Positions 36,915-48,317 of a stretch of DNA of 64,000 bases are shown here, in pieces (position 1 is the first letter of the stretch; each line of letters opens with the position of its first letter). The stretch comes from Spirogloea muscicola. Taxonomy: Eukaryota; Streptophyta; Zygnematophyceae; Spirogloeales; Spirogloeaceae. The notes beneath the pieces were generated by a model. That model was not told where the DNA came from and searched no databases. It saw only the letters and a program-made list of their open reading frames with translations. A program made the translations under genes and the position numbers. Location of the stretch: assembly GCA_009602725.1 (NCBI GenBank), contig WELB01000016.1:14192-78191 (forward strand), in the 5' to 3' direction.

Positions 36915-37454
36915 CATGCCGCGGCCCTCTGCCAAAGCTGTGGCGACCACAGCCGCCGTGCCTTCTTGCCCTGCGCCTCCTCTGGGCAGCCAAGCCGTGG
37001 TCAGTGGTTGCGTAGTTTCTCCCGTCTCCAAAGAGCAGCTACGTGTCTGCCGCTGCCTCCTGCGCCTACGGAGCCACAGCGCTCTCGGCGTCGGCAGACT
37101 CGTGCCTGCTCATCGTACCTGCCCGGGCTGCCTGTCTGCCTCAGGGCTTGAGGCCGACGGGCTCACCAGCTTCCTGCAGGCCTGCAGGATACCCCTTGCT
37201 AGTCGTTGCAATACCAATGAGCACTGAGCGAGGCTCGTCAATTTTGCCCGCCAATCAGGCATCTGTACAGTGTTACGATGGACGAATCCGCCGGTACCGC
37301 ATCAAGGAGCACGAGCGAGTCCACGCCTCGTGCATGTCCGGTCACTGTTCCTTGACCTACTTGGCCAACTCGCAGGCTCTGTTGCCGCCAAGGCACGAGC
37401 AAGTGCTTGTGCAGGGCGAAACTGCTCCATGGAGCGCACTCCGAGTGGTGCGCA
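36915..37454. other. Convergent 3' spacer, no gene seen
   Basis: It lies between the end of the small membrane protein (plus) and the end of the Rab gene (minus). Several open frames in this GC-balanced stretch have no domain and no splice signals that connect them to a gene. Confidence 0.4.
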
Positions 37455-38963
37455 TCAGCAACTGCAGCTGCTGCTGGGTGTGACCGCACCGGCCGTTGGC
37501 CGGAGCAAGTTGACCGCGGGAGCGCTCTCTGCGACAAGGCTGGGCATCTCAAGGATCTGCACATGCTCCGCAATCAAATTGAGCAGCATGGCCTGGGTCA
37601 GAAATCATATGAAATATCGCACAATCACTGCTGGCTGAGCACTGACTCAGGCCACCCGCACGACACACTTGTCTATGTGACTGGGCGATGGTCCAGCTCA
37701 CCTTCTGAACGAGCTCCTCAAAGCACTGCGCCACATTGTCCCGTGTCTTGGCACTGCACTCGAGGAAAAGGCAGCCGTGCTGCCGCGCAAATGCCACACC
37801 CTCCTGCCGCGTCACCATACGCTCTGACTCCTGCAATGATCCCCACCGTGTGTGGCTAAGCAACCCCTGCTGCTGGTGGGTGCAGCTGAACATGTGGCAT
37901 GAACCTCTTTCACCACAGACCACCACCGGAAGCTGAAGCATAGATGGAGTAAGCAAGTGTGCAGCTGGCGGGGCCTACCCGGTCGACCTTGTTGCCAACA
38001 AGCATCTTGATGCAGTCAGCGTTGGTCGAGTACAAGTCGATCTCCTTGAGCCACACCTCCGAGAGGTCGATGAATGTTTCCCGCCTAGTGACGTCATACA
38101 CTGCACGCACAACCACACTCTCTGGGCCAGTTGGGACACTAGCATGCTGATGGCCGACCAATTGTGACTCCCCCAATATGAAGGCGAGCAGCGGGGCCAG
38201 CAGTCTGCCAAAGTGGGACATGTGACTTGCTGCTCACCGAGTATGATGCCCTGTGCTCCACGATAATAGGACCCGGTGAGGGTCCGGAAGCGCTCCTGGC
38301 CAGCTGGGCACACCACACGAGTCTCACGCCCTTGTCAGGCTCACACTCCAATTGGCATCCTTCATAGACTGAGGCAAAGCCGAGGCGCATGGAAAAGATT
38401 TGTGCCATGCTTGCTGGCACTTCTGCCATGTCAAGGACATCGCAGCAATAGGCTGGGCAGCAAACGCTCTGGGCTTGCTTAGCAGCAGACTGAGCGTACC
38501 TGTGTCCCAGACCGTGAGCTTGAGCCGCTTGCCACCAATGGTCATCATTTTGAGCTTGAAATCAACACCTGCGGTAATTAAGCTTAGCTCTGATCTCAGC
38601 CTTGGGGGGGGGCAGAGGCCTTGCCCCAGCGGCAGCAGGGCGCGCGGTGGAGAGGGGCCGGGCATACCAATTGTGGGCGCAAGGTCGTCAAAAACGTCTG
38701 CCGTGAATCGCAACAGCAGGCTGCTCTTGCCCACGCCTGCGCAGCCGCCGCCACACAAACCCTCCCTACTGCAGTCAGGCAGCTTGTCCTGGTCGCCATG
38801 CCGCAAGCTGGGGGTAGTAGGGTGGAAGTGGAAGCGAAAGGGGGGGGCAGAGGCGCCAACCCGAGTCGCCGATCAGGAGGAGCTTAAAGAGATGGTCGAA
38901 CTCGGGCGGCTTGGGGCCCGCCGCTGCCGCTGCTGCCGCAGGCGGGGCCGGCTTTGCCGCCAT
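37455..38963 (-). CDS. RABC: Rab18/RABC-type small GTPase
   Basis: Membrane-trafficking GTPase of the Rab18 class (ER, lipid droplet and peroxisome roles in relatives). Seven exons join in frame to 219 residues: 38861-38963, 38668-38736, 38500-38568, 38238-38303, 37979-38100, 37702-37830 and 37455-37556. After a poly-Ala/Pro tip come [20 protein letters not shown] (P-loop), the switch I Thr in [37 protein letters not shown] and [20 protein letters not shown]. The C-terminus is SSSCSC, a CXC type double-prenylation motif where many RABC proteins end in CC-type motifs. The first exon carries GCC/GCG repeats coding alanine. Confidence 0.95.
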
Positions 38964-39454
38964 CGGGATATCGCGGGATATCGCTCGTCCGGCCCCTCCG
39001 CGCCGCTGCCGGCCTTGCTGCTCCTGCGCTGTTTGCGAACTTCAAACTCTGTCTCGCCCACAACCCCACCTTGTTTTTCTTCCTCCCCTCCTTCCTGCGA
39101 GCCGCGGCGCTGGGCGGGCGCCCGAGCGGAGCGGCCCCCTGAAGACGTGGAGACGATGACGAACGGCTTCCTCAGCTTGTGCCGTGCGTGAGCCTTGGCG
39201 CTGCGGCAGCCCGCCGGGAGCGCTCCGTCGCGCCGGGTGGCGCGGCGTCAGTCAGTCCCAGGCCCCCGCGCGCACGCCCTGCCGCGGCAACTTGCGGCGG
39301 GCAGCTCCCGGGCTCCCCGAGTATGCGGCTGCTGATATCATAATTGCGGCTGTCAATGCCAGCCATGTGCAGACATAGGGTGTCCCTAAAATAATTTTGT
39401 GTATTTGAAACAAGTTCATAAGTACATCGGCGGAGCCGCAGGCTGAATTGGAGA
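38964..39454. other. 5' flank of the Rab gene
   Basis: GC-rich leader and promoter of the minus-strand Rab gene. A repeated gatatcgcgggatatcgc lies at 38974-38991. No plus-strand gene was recognised. Confidence 0.4.
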
Positions 39455-40500
39455 GGTAAGGGCTCGCCCATTCAGGATAGGGGCTGGGAAATGCCAGCCC
39501 AAAAAAGAATGAACCAAGGAATAAATAGGGCGCTCTTATTAGTACCCCCGGGGGGAGAGTGGAGGAGGTGTGGAGTGTGTACTGGTTTGATGGAGGGAAT
39601 GAGTGTGTACTAAGAGATCGAGGGCCTGTGTGGCTAAGTACGAAGGCAAGCAGATTCGCAAATGTACGTCACCTGCTGCTAAGCTGACCCGCTCAGTAAC
39701 CCCGAGTCAGCACATAGAGGTCGCTAACTGATGCCCGAATACCGGACGGCAATAGCAAGCTCTTGAGCTACCAGCTAAGGCTCGACCAGCTTTCTGATGC
39801 AAGGCATGAGCCTGAGCTCGCTGCAGACAAGCTGACACTCGACGTTGTAAGAATGACAAGTAGGCTGCCGGCATGCCCATCTGAGCTGGAAGCATATGCT
39901 CATGTCGAGCATATCCCAAACTTGCACTATTCTCCAGTAAGGTATGGAAGCGAGGCCCCATGCAGCCGAAAGTGTCAATTGCCGCCGGTAGGAGGTGATC
40001 GCTGCGGGGGTAGTCAGAGTAGTGTCGGAGCTTTCTCTGCTCAGCACCTTCCACTGCGTGGCCAGCAATGTGCATCGAAGCGGAACTCTTGTTTGCCTCC
40101 GTCACCACCACATCAACCAGGCTCGTGGGCCTCCGCCAGGTCGTACACCCACAATGTCCAGGGTGCGACGGTGATGGCGGTCCCTGGGAATCCGTGGTGA
40201 TGGGCATTACACTGCTTACTTCCACAATGGCGCGGTAGCCGGCGTCGCGCATCAGGCCCGCCAGGGCTTCCCGTAGGAGATTATTGACGCCGACCACCTC
40301 AGGGCCGCCCTCCGCACGGAAGCCACACTCACACCGAGTTACACCACTCAGGCAGGTCGGGGGCAGGCCCAGGAACAGCTGGAGAAGCGTCCGGAATGCT
40401 TCGGGGCTGATTCTGAAAGCGTTGTGGACGGGGTGCGTTGTGAGCCAGTCCGTTGCCCCAGGCCCACAAACTGCGATCCTCCGCCCCTCTCCCCAATGAC
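39455..40500 (-). mobile_element. 5'-truncated LINE (non-LTR retrotransposon) 3' end
   Basis: Reading on the minus strand from about 40497, an open frame encodes the C-terminal part of a non-LTR retrotransposon reverse-transcriptase protein. It begins PGATDWLTTHPVHNAFRISP, then a short Cys-bearing stretch (TRCECGFRAEGG), LVDVVVTEANKSSAS, GAEQRKLRHYSDYPRSDHLL and AIDTFGCMGPRF, and ends RVSACLQRAQAHALHQKAGR at about 39850-39780. These are typical of the region after the RT domain in RTE-like and related LINEs. The 3' region holds a hairpin (GGGCTGGCATTTCCCAGCCC, about 39496) and stops near 39455. No RT or endonuclease domain remains, the usual 5' truncation of a LINE copy. It lies between divergent Rab and ALG14 genes. 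Confidence 0.85.
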
Positions 40501-41093
40501 ATAACAGATGTTAAGTAGATGTTATTGTCTGTGTACTCGGGCACTCAGGCCCTCCATCATTCAATAACCTCTTCGTCCTCTTCGATACTCTACATCCCAG
40601 CGTCTCCAGCTTCTCTCCGCCCCGGCACGGGTCCCGAGCGCGCCTCCTGCGCCCCTTCGGCGCCGCGCCCGCTGCCGCCGCTTCTGTGGCCGCCGCTGCC
40701 GACTTCGGACGTACTCTTGAGCGGCGTGTGCTTGCTGGCACATCCTGGCAAGACGAGCGCCAGTGAGGCAGAACACGACTCAAGGAGATCAGGCAGAGGC
40801 ACGGAAAGAGCGTGAGGGAGGGGAGGAGGTGACAGAGAGCGCTTGAGAGTACTCACGAAGAGCTTGAGGTGTAGAGGCACAGAGGCCGGGGGACGTGTGG
40901 CAGATCTTGGACGAGGGCATTGTAAAGAGGGCCCACATTGCCTGGCGCAAGACGAGCGCAGCTGGGCGTATCTACACACTGGATGCTAGGCATGGCGGCG
41001 CAGGGGAGTCGAAGGAGGGCGAGGAAAAAGCATGGCGTGCACGCCAGCAGCGAGAGGGCCCTCGCCTGACTGCACCTTGTGGACCTGCCAGAC
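40501..41093 (+). other. 5' flank of ALG14
   Basis: Purine-rich and GCC-rich sequence leading to the ATG at 41094. The near-repeated phrases ggcaagacgagcgccagtga (40748) and ggcgcaagacgagcgcagct (40952) suggest a local duplication about 200 bp apart. No hairpin unit lies inside this interval, but the LINE end abuts it. Confidence 0.4.
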
Positions 41094-42454
41094 ATGATGA
41101 CACTCGGGGACGCAGTGCTTGCAGTAGCCGCCCTGCTGCTGCTGCGCCTGGTGTACGTGCTCTCTGACGTTGGCCGCCGCAAGATGCCCAGTCGCCGGCT
41201 ATCGCAACGGCCGCTCTCAACGCTCATCGTTCTTGGTTCAGGTCAGCAACCGCGACCTTCATATTCAGTACAACTGGCGCCGTGCGCAGCCGCCTACCCA
41301 CCTGTTCATTCCATGGCAACAGCTTATTTCTGTTATTGCCGTGCTGGACGCAAGCTGCAGGCGGGCACACCGCCGAGATGCTCAATCTTACTGGCTTGCT
41401 GGACCGTGGCCACTACTCCCCTCGCTGGTACGTCGCCGCCGCCACAGACAACATGAGCATTGCCCGAGCTAGGACGGCAGAAGAGAAAGCTTCTACCGAT
41501 GAGGTAATGCCACTACTGTCCTCAGAACACGAGGCTTGCGGATTCGCTTGCTCATGGAATACTCAATAAGGTGAAGGAGTGATTTGAGGACAGATCATAG
41601 GGCAAGTTCCTGCTCCATTGCTCGATGCTGGGCGTCACAAGTGCAACGGGCGCTGCTTGACTGGTCCTGCATTGAACGGAGCCAATGCCATCCGCAGAGT
41701 GCGCGGTACTGCAAGATATTTCGCAGCCGTGAGGTTGGGCAGTCATATCTCACATCCGTGGCCACCACAATTGTTGCCTTCCTACACGCCGTTTACATCG
41801 TCTTTCACGTCCGCCCGGACGTTGTGAGTGACAATACACATCCCTGACCAGCACGGGCCTCCTTACCTACGTAACATTTCAATTTGTCCGAGTGGCAGCT
41901 TCAAATTTGTATCAGTACGATGCAACCATCATCAAACTCTGTGTACACTACATGAGCAGGTACTCTGCAACGGGCCTGGCACCTGCCTCCCAGTCTGTGT
42001 TGCTGGTTTCATCTGCAAAGTAAGCACTGTCCCAAACGCCTGCGCCCACTGAAGAATGCACCCCAGTCTTACCTAATGTCAAGTCCCACAGTCCTTGTAG
42101 TGGACGAGATGTATGGGCAGGTGCAGAATCAGTGCAGGTAGATGCAGCGTAACGCTGCGCAAATCACTTGTAACCACATACCATGTGCTGCTGGTCATTG
42201 TCTGCTGACGCATTTTGGAGGTTTTCCCATTATCCTCTTGCCTTACTTAGTGCGGGCGTTTATGCCACTTGCACCAGGTAATTGGCCTGCAGTGGACGAA
42301 GCTCATCTACGTAGAAAGCGTGGCTCGCGTGCAGAAGCTGTCACTTACTGGCAGGCTCCTGTACAAGAACAAGATTGTGGATATATTCTTTGTTCAGTGG
42401 CCACACCTCACGCAGAAGTATCCGGGCTGCCAATATGTTGGCCGCCTCATGTAG
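41094..42454 (+). CDS. ALG14: ALG14, UDP-GlcNAc transferase membrane anchor subunit
   Basis: ER membrane partner that recruits ALG13. Together they add the second GlcNAc to dolichol-PP-GlcNAc in N-glycan synthesis. Five exons join in frame to about 212 residues: 41094-41241, 41361-41503, 41698-41823, 41960-42019 and 42293-42454. The N-terminus is a membrane anchor (AVLAVAALLLLRLVYVLSDV). Then come LIVLGSGGHTAEMLNLTGLL, the hallmark GGHTAEM loop across the first intron, RSREVGQSYLTSVATTI, RPDVVLCNGPGTCLPVCVAG, IYVESVARVQKLSLTGRLLY and FFVQWPHLTQKYPGCQYVGR, ending RLM. A short segment before the last exon may be missing from this model. The preferred ATG follows a GTG-containing leader with no upstream ATG in frame. 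Confidence 0.95.
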
Positions 42455-42956
42455 GTGTGTCATTATGCCAGAATGCGACTGAGCACTCCAGCTTCCTTGT
42501 CAGACTGTGCTACATGCTGCGTGTGGGAGCAGTAGCCTTCTAAAGCTCCCAGGGTTATTGGCAATAATTGCTATCGCCAGATGCTCACTGGACTTTATCA
42601 CCTAAAAGGTGCATAGAAAGTAGCTAGTCACTCTGAGCTTTTACCAAGGGTTGCCTTCAAGACCAAGGCACCATGAAACAAGGACAGGACAGCACTGACT
42701 TAAGAAGTGACTGGTCAGCCAGTCGCTCTACTGCTGCAAGAAGCTCAGGTGAGGAGCCTTAGACGCTTCATTTGCTAGTCTGATTGCTGCAGCCCAGGCT
42801 GATAATAATCCAGTGAATTTTCAGAGTGAAGGTTACCATTGTCCATCCATACACGTAGAGGAAGTGTATGCCTTCCTCTTGGCATGGTTATGCAATGTCA
42901 GCATTGCAAGGCAACAAGGCCAACGCATCCATAAGCTATGCTCACAAGTCATCTCG
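42455..42956. other. Convergent 3' spacer, no gene seen
   Basis: It lies between ALG14 and the unrecognised minus-strand gene. It may include the 3' exon of that gene, since its stop codon was not certain. Confidence 0.35.
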
Positions 42957-44965
42957 ACGGACCATGTCTGTCATCCAGCAGTCCTTGTATGGGCCTTCCT
43001 CCTGATGTAAGGCAGAGCGCAGGTCAAGGACAGCAGTCATTTCCCGCAACCATGTTGCTATGAAGGTCAGGCATTCAAAAAACACAGTGATGCAGCTGCT
43101 TTGTGGGCATATTCCCAAGGACAAGCTGCAAGGAGTGCAACACGTCAGCTTGGCCAGCAACAAAATATGGCTACCTGCTTGGAGAGGGACCAGACAAAGA
43201 TGGTCTCCATGCCACTGGCTCCCACGAAGGACACGCGCTGCAGGATCAGTTGCAACAAGCAACAAATTATGTTGACGTCAGTAAGCTGACTCTATGGCAG
43301 ACGAGCTCTTCTCCCCTGTGGTGCATGCGACTCAAAGACGTGACACTAAGACAAGCTGCCTCTGTTGTAAACTGTGAGACATTACTTATTGCGTGAAAGA
43401 AGAAGAGCTGGATTGGCCATGTAGTCCGACCTGCTGAAAGCGAGTGGGTCCAATAGACACTGTACTCAGCACTCGAGCCTCAGCATGCTCAAGCATCATC
43501 TGCAGCACGCAAGACTCTCCAATTGCTTTCCTTAGGCCCAGCATTGTACTCAGGCCAGCAAGCAACTGTGCTGTCCATATTGACTACAGCATGTACAGAG
43601 GATTCTAGATTTAGTCTAAGTTCACTAAACTGAGGTGCCGCTAAGGAAGTCAGTGTAAACAAAGCAAGGTCAGTAAGCTGGGCTTCAAGCATAGAGTAAG
43701 TGGCTAAGAAGAATGCCTCAGGGGTGATTCCGAAGCTGCTCACAAGGAAGCTAACATCACTACAATGGCTTACATTATAAGCTCGGCTCTCTAGCATTGT
43801 TGAGAATCTAGAAAGAGGTCCTGTGTGAGCTTTGTTTGCAGGTGACGCGAACTCAAATCTGCAAATATGGACAAAAGAGAAGCTTATCAGCTGTAGTAAG
43901 CTATTAGACCACTAAAGAGCATGGCCCTGCATCCTGATGAGCAGAAGAAGAAGAGCAGAAACCTTCGTCTCATTGTCTAGCAGAGAATTAAGACAAGACA
44001 AGGCAGGGGCAATACACGGTGCTCAAGTCCCTCCTTCTAAGCGCCTCAAGCTGAGCTTGAACAACCTGAGCAGGTCCAATCTGGAGTCACAGGAACATCA
44101 TTCCATCAGCCAGCAGACGTAGGTGCCTGACGCACAAGCTGTGCCCCTTGTCCACAGGACAACAGAGGTCTACCATTCAACCATCTATTAGTCTTTGCTT
44201 GCTTGTCATCGACATATAAGATATGGAAATGCCCTTGCTTGTAGCATCACATTGGACTTATTGTGGTTGGCAGGGAGGAGAACATATTGCCTGGCCATAC
44301 CTCTGGGTCCGGCTTCAGGGGAGTGGTCTGCTCGCTGCCCCTGCTCAAGGCATGAAAGAGAGGTGAACAGAAGGCAATCAGCTCCCTCACACCTCTGACA
44401 TACAGAGACAGGTGGAGCGCACTGGCGTTTAATATAGACGCAAATAACAAATGATACGCAGAGATTACTCATCATGGGAGATCTATCAGCAATGTGTGCT
44501 GTTACCTGCACTACATCACTTCAACTGGGGCCATGGTGGCCAGCATCTGAATGCAGAACTAGTTTCTATAAGAAGAGCAGCAATTTGCCAAGCCAAGGCA
44601 GTGAACAGAGCAATTGGCATCACCCGTTGGAACTGGCGCTCTGATCCGAGCCGGCAGTGGCTGACACAACGACGCTAGGCTGGCCATCCCTGGCAGGGAC
44701 CGTGAGTAATCCCGGGCTCCGTCCGGGCGTACGCTTGCCGTTGCTCTGCCGCACAGAGGACGCTCGCCGCCGCCCGGCGGCGGGGTGCAGGCGGTAGTAC
44801 GCGGCGGCCTGCAGGCGCCGCGCTCGGAGCGGCCCGGACCAGGAGGCCCCGGCTGCCTGGAGCTCCTCCGGAGCGGCGCTCCCGGCGGAGAGCTCCGGNA
44901 TGAGCCGTCGCGCGGCCGGAGGACGACGCGGCGGAGGTGCTGAGCTGCAATGGAGCGTGTATTGA
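42957..44965 (-). CDS. Unrecognised multi-exon protein gene
   Basis: Not identified. Minus-strand segments with clean splice borders and coding-like sequence support a real gene. Exon 43431-43499 encodes MMLEHAEARVLSTVSIGPTR, in phase 0 with gcag and GT borders. Exon 43175-43237 encodes RVSFVGASGMETIFVWSLSK, also phase 0. A 3' segment at about 42957-43062 encodes TWLREMTAVLDLRSALHQEE, then GPYKDCWMTDMVRRDDL. The 5' end is probably the GC-rich minus frame near 44965-44730 (EELQAAGASWSGPLRARRLQ, AAAYYRLHPAAGRRR), which contains the N at 44899. The exon order and the start codon are not established, and the 5' segment might belong to a separate short gene. Confidence 0.4.
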
Positions 44966-46033
44966 GATTGGAGTAGAGCGTGCGGGAAAGGGGCGGACTG
45001 AATCTGGCGTCCGCGCGGATCCTCTGTGCGCGCCGCCCGGTCGCCGCAGCAAGCCGCAGATCAGCACATCGCCGGAAACCTAGAGTCAGGGCGGGACCAG
45101 GGATCCGGAAGTTCTATGATTATCTGAAGCCTTTTAGGCGAGGGGCCAAGGATGCGGGTACGAGGCCCCTCTCCCCGCCTTGTAGTCCTTGACTGCAGCC
45201 AGGCCTGCCTCGTGCAACCGGCTGCTGACTGCCCACAAGAGAGAGAGACCACGAATGGTGCAGAGACGACTCAGTTTCCACACTCCACATAGCGAAGCCA
45301 GTCAAATACTCTAGCTGTAACCAGGCATAGTACATGATCACATGGCACAGCAGACTGAGGGCGACTGAGGGCAAGCCAAGCACGGTCCTGCGTGGACCGG
45401 AGCAGCTCTGCGGACAGTGCACACGAAGTTCTGAGACTGGTCATGGAAGAAGCAGCTCTTTGAAAGGACATGGGAGCAATCATATGGCTCAGTAGCCTGC
45501 TGCCTGAAACAGATACTTGTCCTGCCGACTATCTGCCCTTGGCAGAAGCAACAGCTTGCACATTGTGCTGATTCACACCCGCAAGGCACATCTCTTTGCC
45601 TCGCATGCTATTTGCCTGTCCATGAGATAAGTCAAAAGGGCACATTGACAGCTTTAAGCTGAGCTGTGCATCCGATCAGCGACATACTTCCTGCTTGCTT
45701 GACACTGATGCTCAACACCAGTTTCGCAAATTGGTTGACATAATCGTTCAGACAGACACCGAAAAGTATGTTGCGAATTGCAAAGACTACACTTTGAGCA
45801 AGTGCTCAGCAATGTGCGCATTGCTTGTGCGCAAACGCGTCATTTGCTTCACTAAGCAGCCCATGAAATGAGCGGTATTCCTTACCAAGGGTGCACAAGC
45901 AAGCTTTGTGGTCAGAAAGCAGTCACAAGCAGCTGATCCTGAAGCAGCTGCAACTCAATCTCTCTGCTGAACCTGAACACTACGAGAGTCCTCCTGCAAT
46001 TGATCTGTCAAAATCTTGCCCCTGCGGACCTGC
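44966..46033. other. Spacer, no gene assigned
   Basis: Probable promoter of the minus-strand gene on the left and 3' region of the gene on the right. A plus frame near 45095-45190 reads RKFYDYLKPFRRGAKDAG, which looks protein-like but lacks an ATG and splice context. Nothing else was recognised. Confidence 0.35.
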
Positions 46034-48170
46034 TTAGTGCTTCAGACCCTCGTCCCAGCCCCCAAGATCCCTGCTCCTACTCCTCACAATTTCCGGCCCC
46101 TGAATCCTACGCCTAGCAGACTCGGATCTAACACCAGACTTCTGCGGCCGCCTAGTGGACGAGAACATCCTCGCATAGTAGGGACCCCGTTGGCCTGCAC
46201 CTTGCTCTTGAATCCTCTCAGGTAGCATAGGAGTCCTTTTTGTGGGCCTGGATTGAGTGTCTGTGGAAGCAGGGGACCTGTATTCAACGTCATCCTCACT
46301 CCAATTCCACTCGTCAGACCAGGCCTGCCCTTGGTCATCGGCATCTCGCCACCGACCTGATTGCCTCTCTGCCTCTTTCTGATAGTCTGTGTCATACCAA
46401 GACCTTCCCTGTCGGGAATGTGCGCGACTATCGGCATTCCAGATAGGCTTGCCTGTCCAAAAGCCATGACCTCCAGTAGGTGTCACAGACAAAGCAAGAG
46501 GAGCAAAACGGCACACCTTCTAATTCTCACGCTAAGCTTCAAACTGCTCAAATACTTATGTGAGTCACTAGATCTCGACAGTCTTTACATGCAAGTTGCC
46601 ATCTTCAACAGGCCATGGTGAAAGTAAAACATAGAGAAGGTCAGAGCGAGAGATGTGAGACTGGAAGCATACCTGCAGTATAGAGGAGGACACGCCATAC
46701 TTGTGCTGCAATGGGCTTCAGGACCTTCATCAGTGTTGGCAGCACCGCCAGGGCAGTGGGTGCAGACAGGAGCCACCAAGGATGCTGGAGTAGAGCAGGG
46801 CCCACGATGAAGAGTAGTGGCACACCAAGGAGGAGCAACGTCCAAGACTGTAACCAGAAAATAAGGTGGAAGCCAGTCTCATTTCACAGGCAGACTTATG
46901 GCCAATTTCAGAATCTGATGCATCTGTAGTAAGCCGCTATGGCAGAAAGCGGATGCAGACACGTGGAGCTCCACAGGCATAGCCTGCCAAGCAAGCCACT
47001 TCAGAGAGCCAGTGCTGGGAGCTCTCTATCATGGCCACAAGGCCTTGGTGAGTGAAGTGTGTCCTATGATTATAGCGGTAATCTTCATGTGTATGAGACT
47101 GTGCCTCCTCAAGACCAGATTGCTAAGAATGTTCAAGCAGTTGTTAGTTCTTCACACTTCGATCCGGTATCACAAGCAATGAAGATCATGGATGAGCAGC
47201 TACAACGTGCGCAAGCTTACATTGAAGAAGGCAGAGGAGATTGATTCATAGTAGTAGTCATCACTGGCGTCATGATCGACGTCATAATCATCCTCGTCCC
47301 ACTGTGGGACTTGCTGTGCACGTGACCTTGGGCCTTCATCAGAGGAGTCCCATCGACGTTGTTCTCTTGCCTGTTGACCTGCAGGTGGACATGATTGCCA
47401 CAGTGCAGGGTCGTTTACAGTCTGGAGCTGACTAGCAGAACCCAGATGAATAGGCACATCGAGCTGGCTGGATGATACCCTGTCAGATATACGACGTGTG
47501 GCACTCTGATCCAGCGCATGCTGCAGGCACATGTTTCACATTTGCGGCGGGGATTGTGTACCTCTTCTCCTTCCTGCCGAGCTGGTGGAGGTCCCTGCCT
47601 CACTGCCACTTCTCCGACGCCTCCAATGCTCGGCATTTGAGTCCCAGGCGCTCGGTCCCTGCTTTGCACCCCTGCGAGCAGCACTGGGTCACAACCTTGC
47701 CATCAGAGTAAGGAGAACTTCAACAACGTATTGGTGAACAAATCGAGCACTTGTTCATGCTTGGCAGGAGAAGGAGGCCAAGCAGCAAAACTACAGCAAC
47801 TCGGCGGAGGCCAGAAATACACCAAGCTGCCCGTGCCTTCACAAGATCCTGCCCACAGTCAGCAGGCTCGTTCATTGCAGGCAGACCTTTCAGGAGGCAC
47901 AGGCAGAGGCCCTGCTCACCCTGTGCGGCTCTCGTTACCAGCCGAGCGGCTCTGGCGAGCGCGAACTGCAGTAGCAGGCTGCTCCGCGCTCGGCGCTGCC
48001 GCCTTGTGCAGTTGAGGCTGGGCGGTCCTCCAGAGGCCGGCTCCGCTGCCGGCCGCGCGGCCCCTGCTGCAGCAAAGTGACGCGCGACGGCTGCGGCTTG
48101 CACCGAGGGGCCGAGGGGAGGGCGGCGTCGCGCTGCCGCGGGGGCCGGCTAGGTTGGCGGTGGCCGCCAT
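46034..48170 (-). CDS. Probable plastid membrane protein, family not recognised
   Basis: Function unknown. The ATG at 48170 opens MAATANLAGPRGSATPPSPR, a Ser/Arg/Ala-rich leader of about 80 residues that resembles a chloroplast transit peptide (exon 47920-48170). The exon starting at 47848 carries one hydrophobic helix (GLRRVAVVLLLGLLLLPS). A following Arg/Ser-rich segment (about 47570-47650) and an acidic exon (47217-47428, EDDYDVDHDASDDYYYES) lead to an exon near 46672-46837 with two more helices (SWTLLLLGVPLLFIVGPALL and a second). The last exon, 46034 to about 46472, is hydrophilic and Trp/Asp/Arg-rich (SDEWNWSEDDVEYRSP) and ends at TAA. Splice borders of the second and third exons are tentative. 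Confidence 0.6.
47059..47244 (+). other. Plus-strand protein-like open frame inside the minus-strand gene
   Basis: A 61-codon frame without ATG reads SYDYSGNLHVYETVPPQDQI and continues IMDEQLQRAQAYIEEGRGD. Its composition is that of a folded, helical protein end, and it closes at a TGA. It sits mostly in an intron of the opposite gene and overlaps the last bases of its acidic exon. It could be a gene fragment or a terminal exon of an unseen gene, or chance. Confidence 0.25.
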
Positions 48171-48317
48171 GCCGCGCGCTCGCTGCAGCTGCGGCGGCGC
48201 TGACTCCAACTTGCCGGGCCAGCCCGAAGTGCCAACAGCCCAAAGAGAAACGCGCTCTTTCAATGTGCCAGCCTGCGTGCTGCCCGTGCTCTCGCTGCAG
48301 CCTCTGGCTTTCGTCAG

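Noticed and set aside
36315-37031. Minus-strand frame of 238 codons opposite the small membrane protein
   Set aside because: Ala/Gly/Arg low-complexity antisense of CGG repeats; the plus strand has the conserved sequence.
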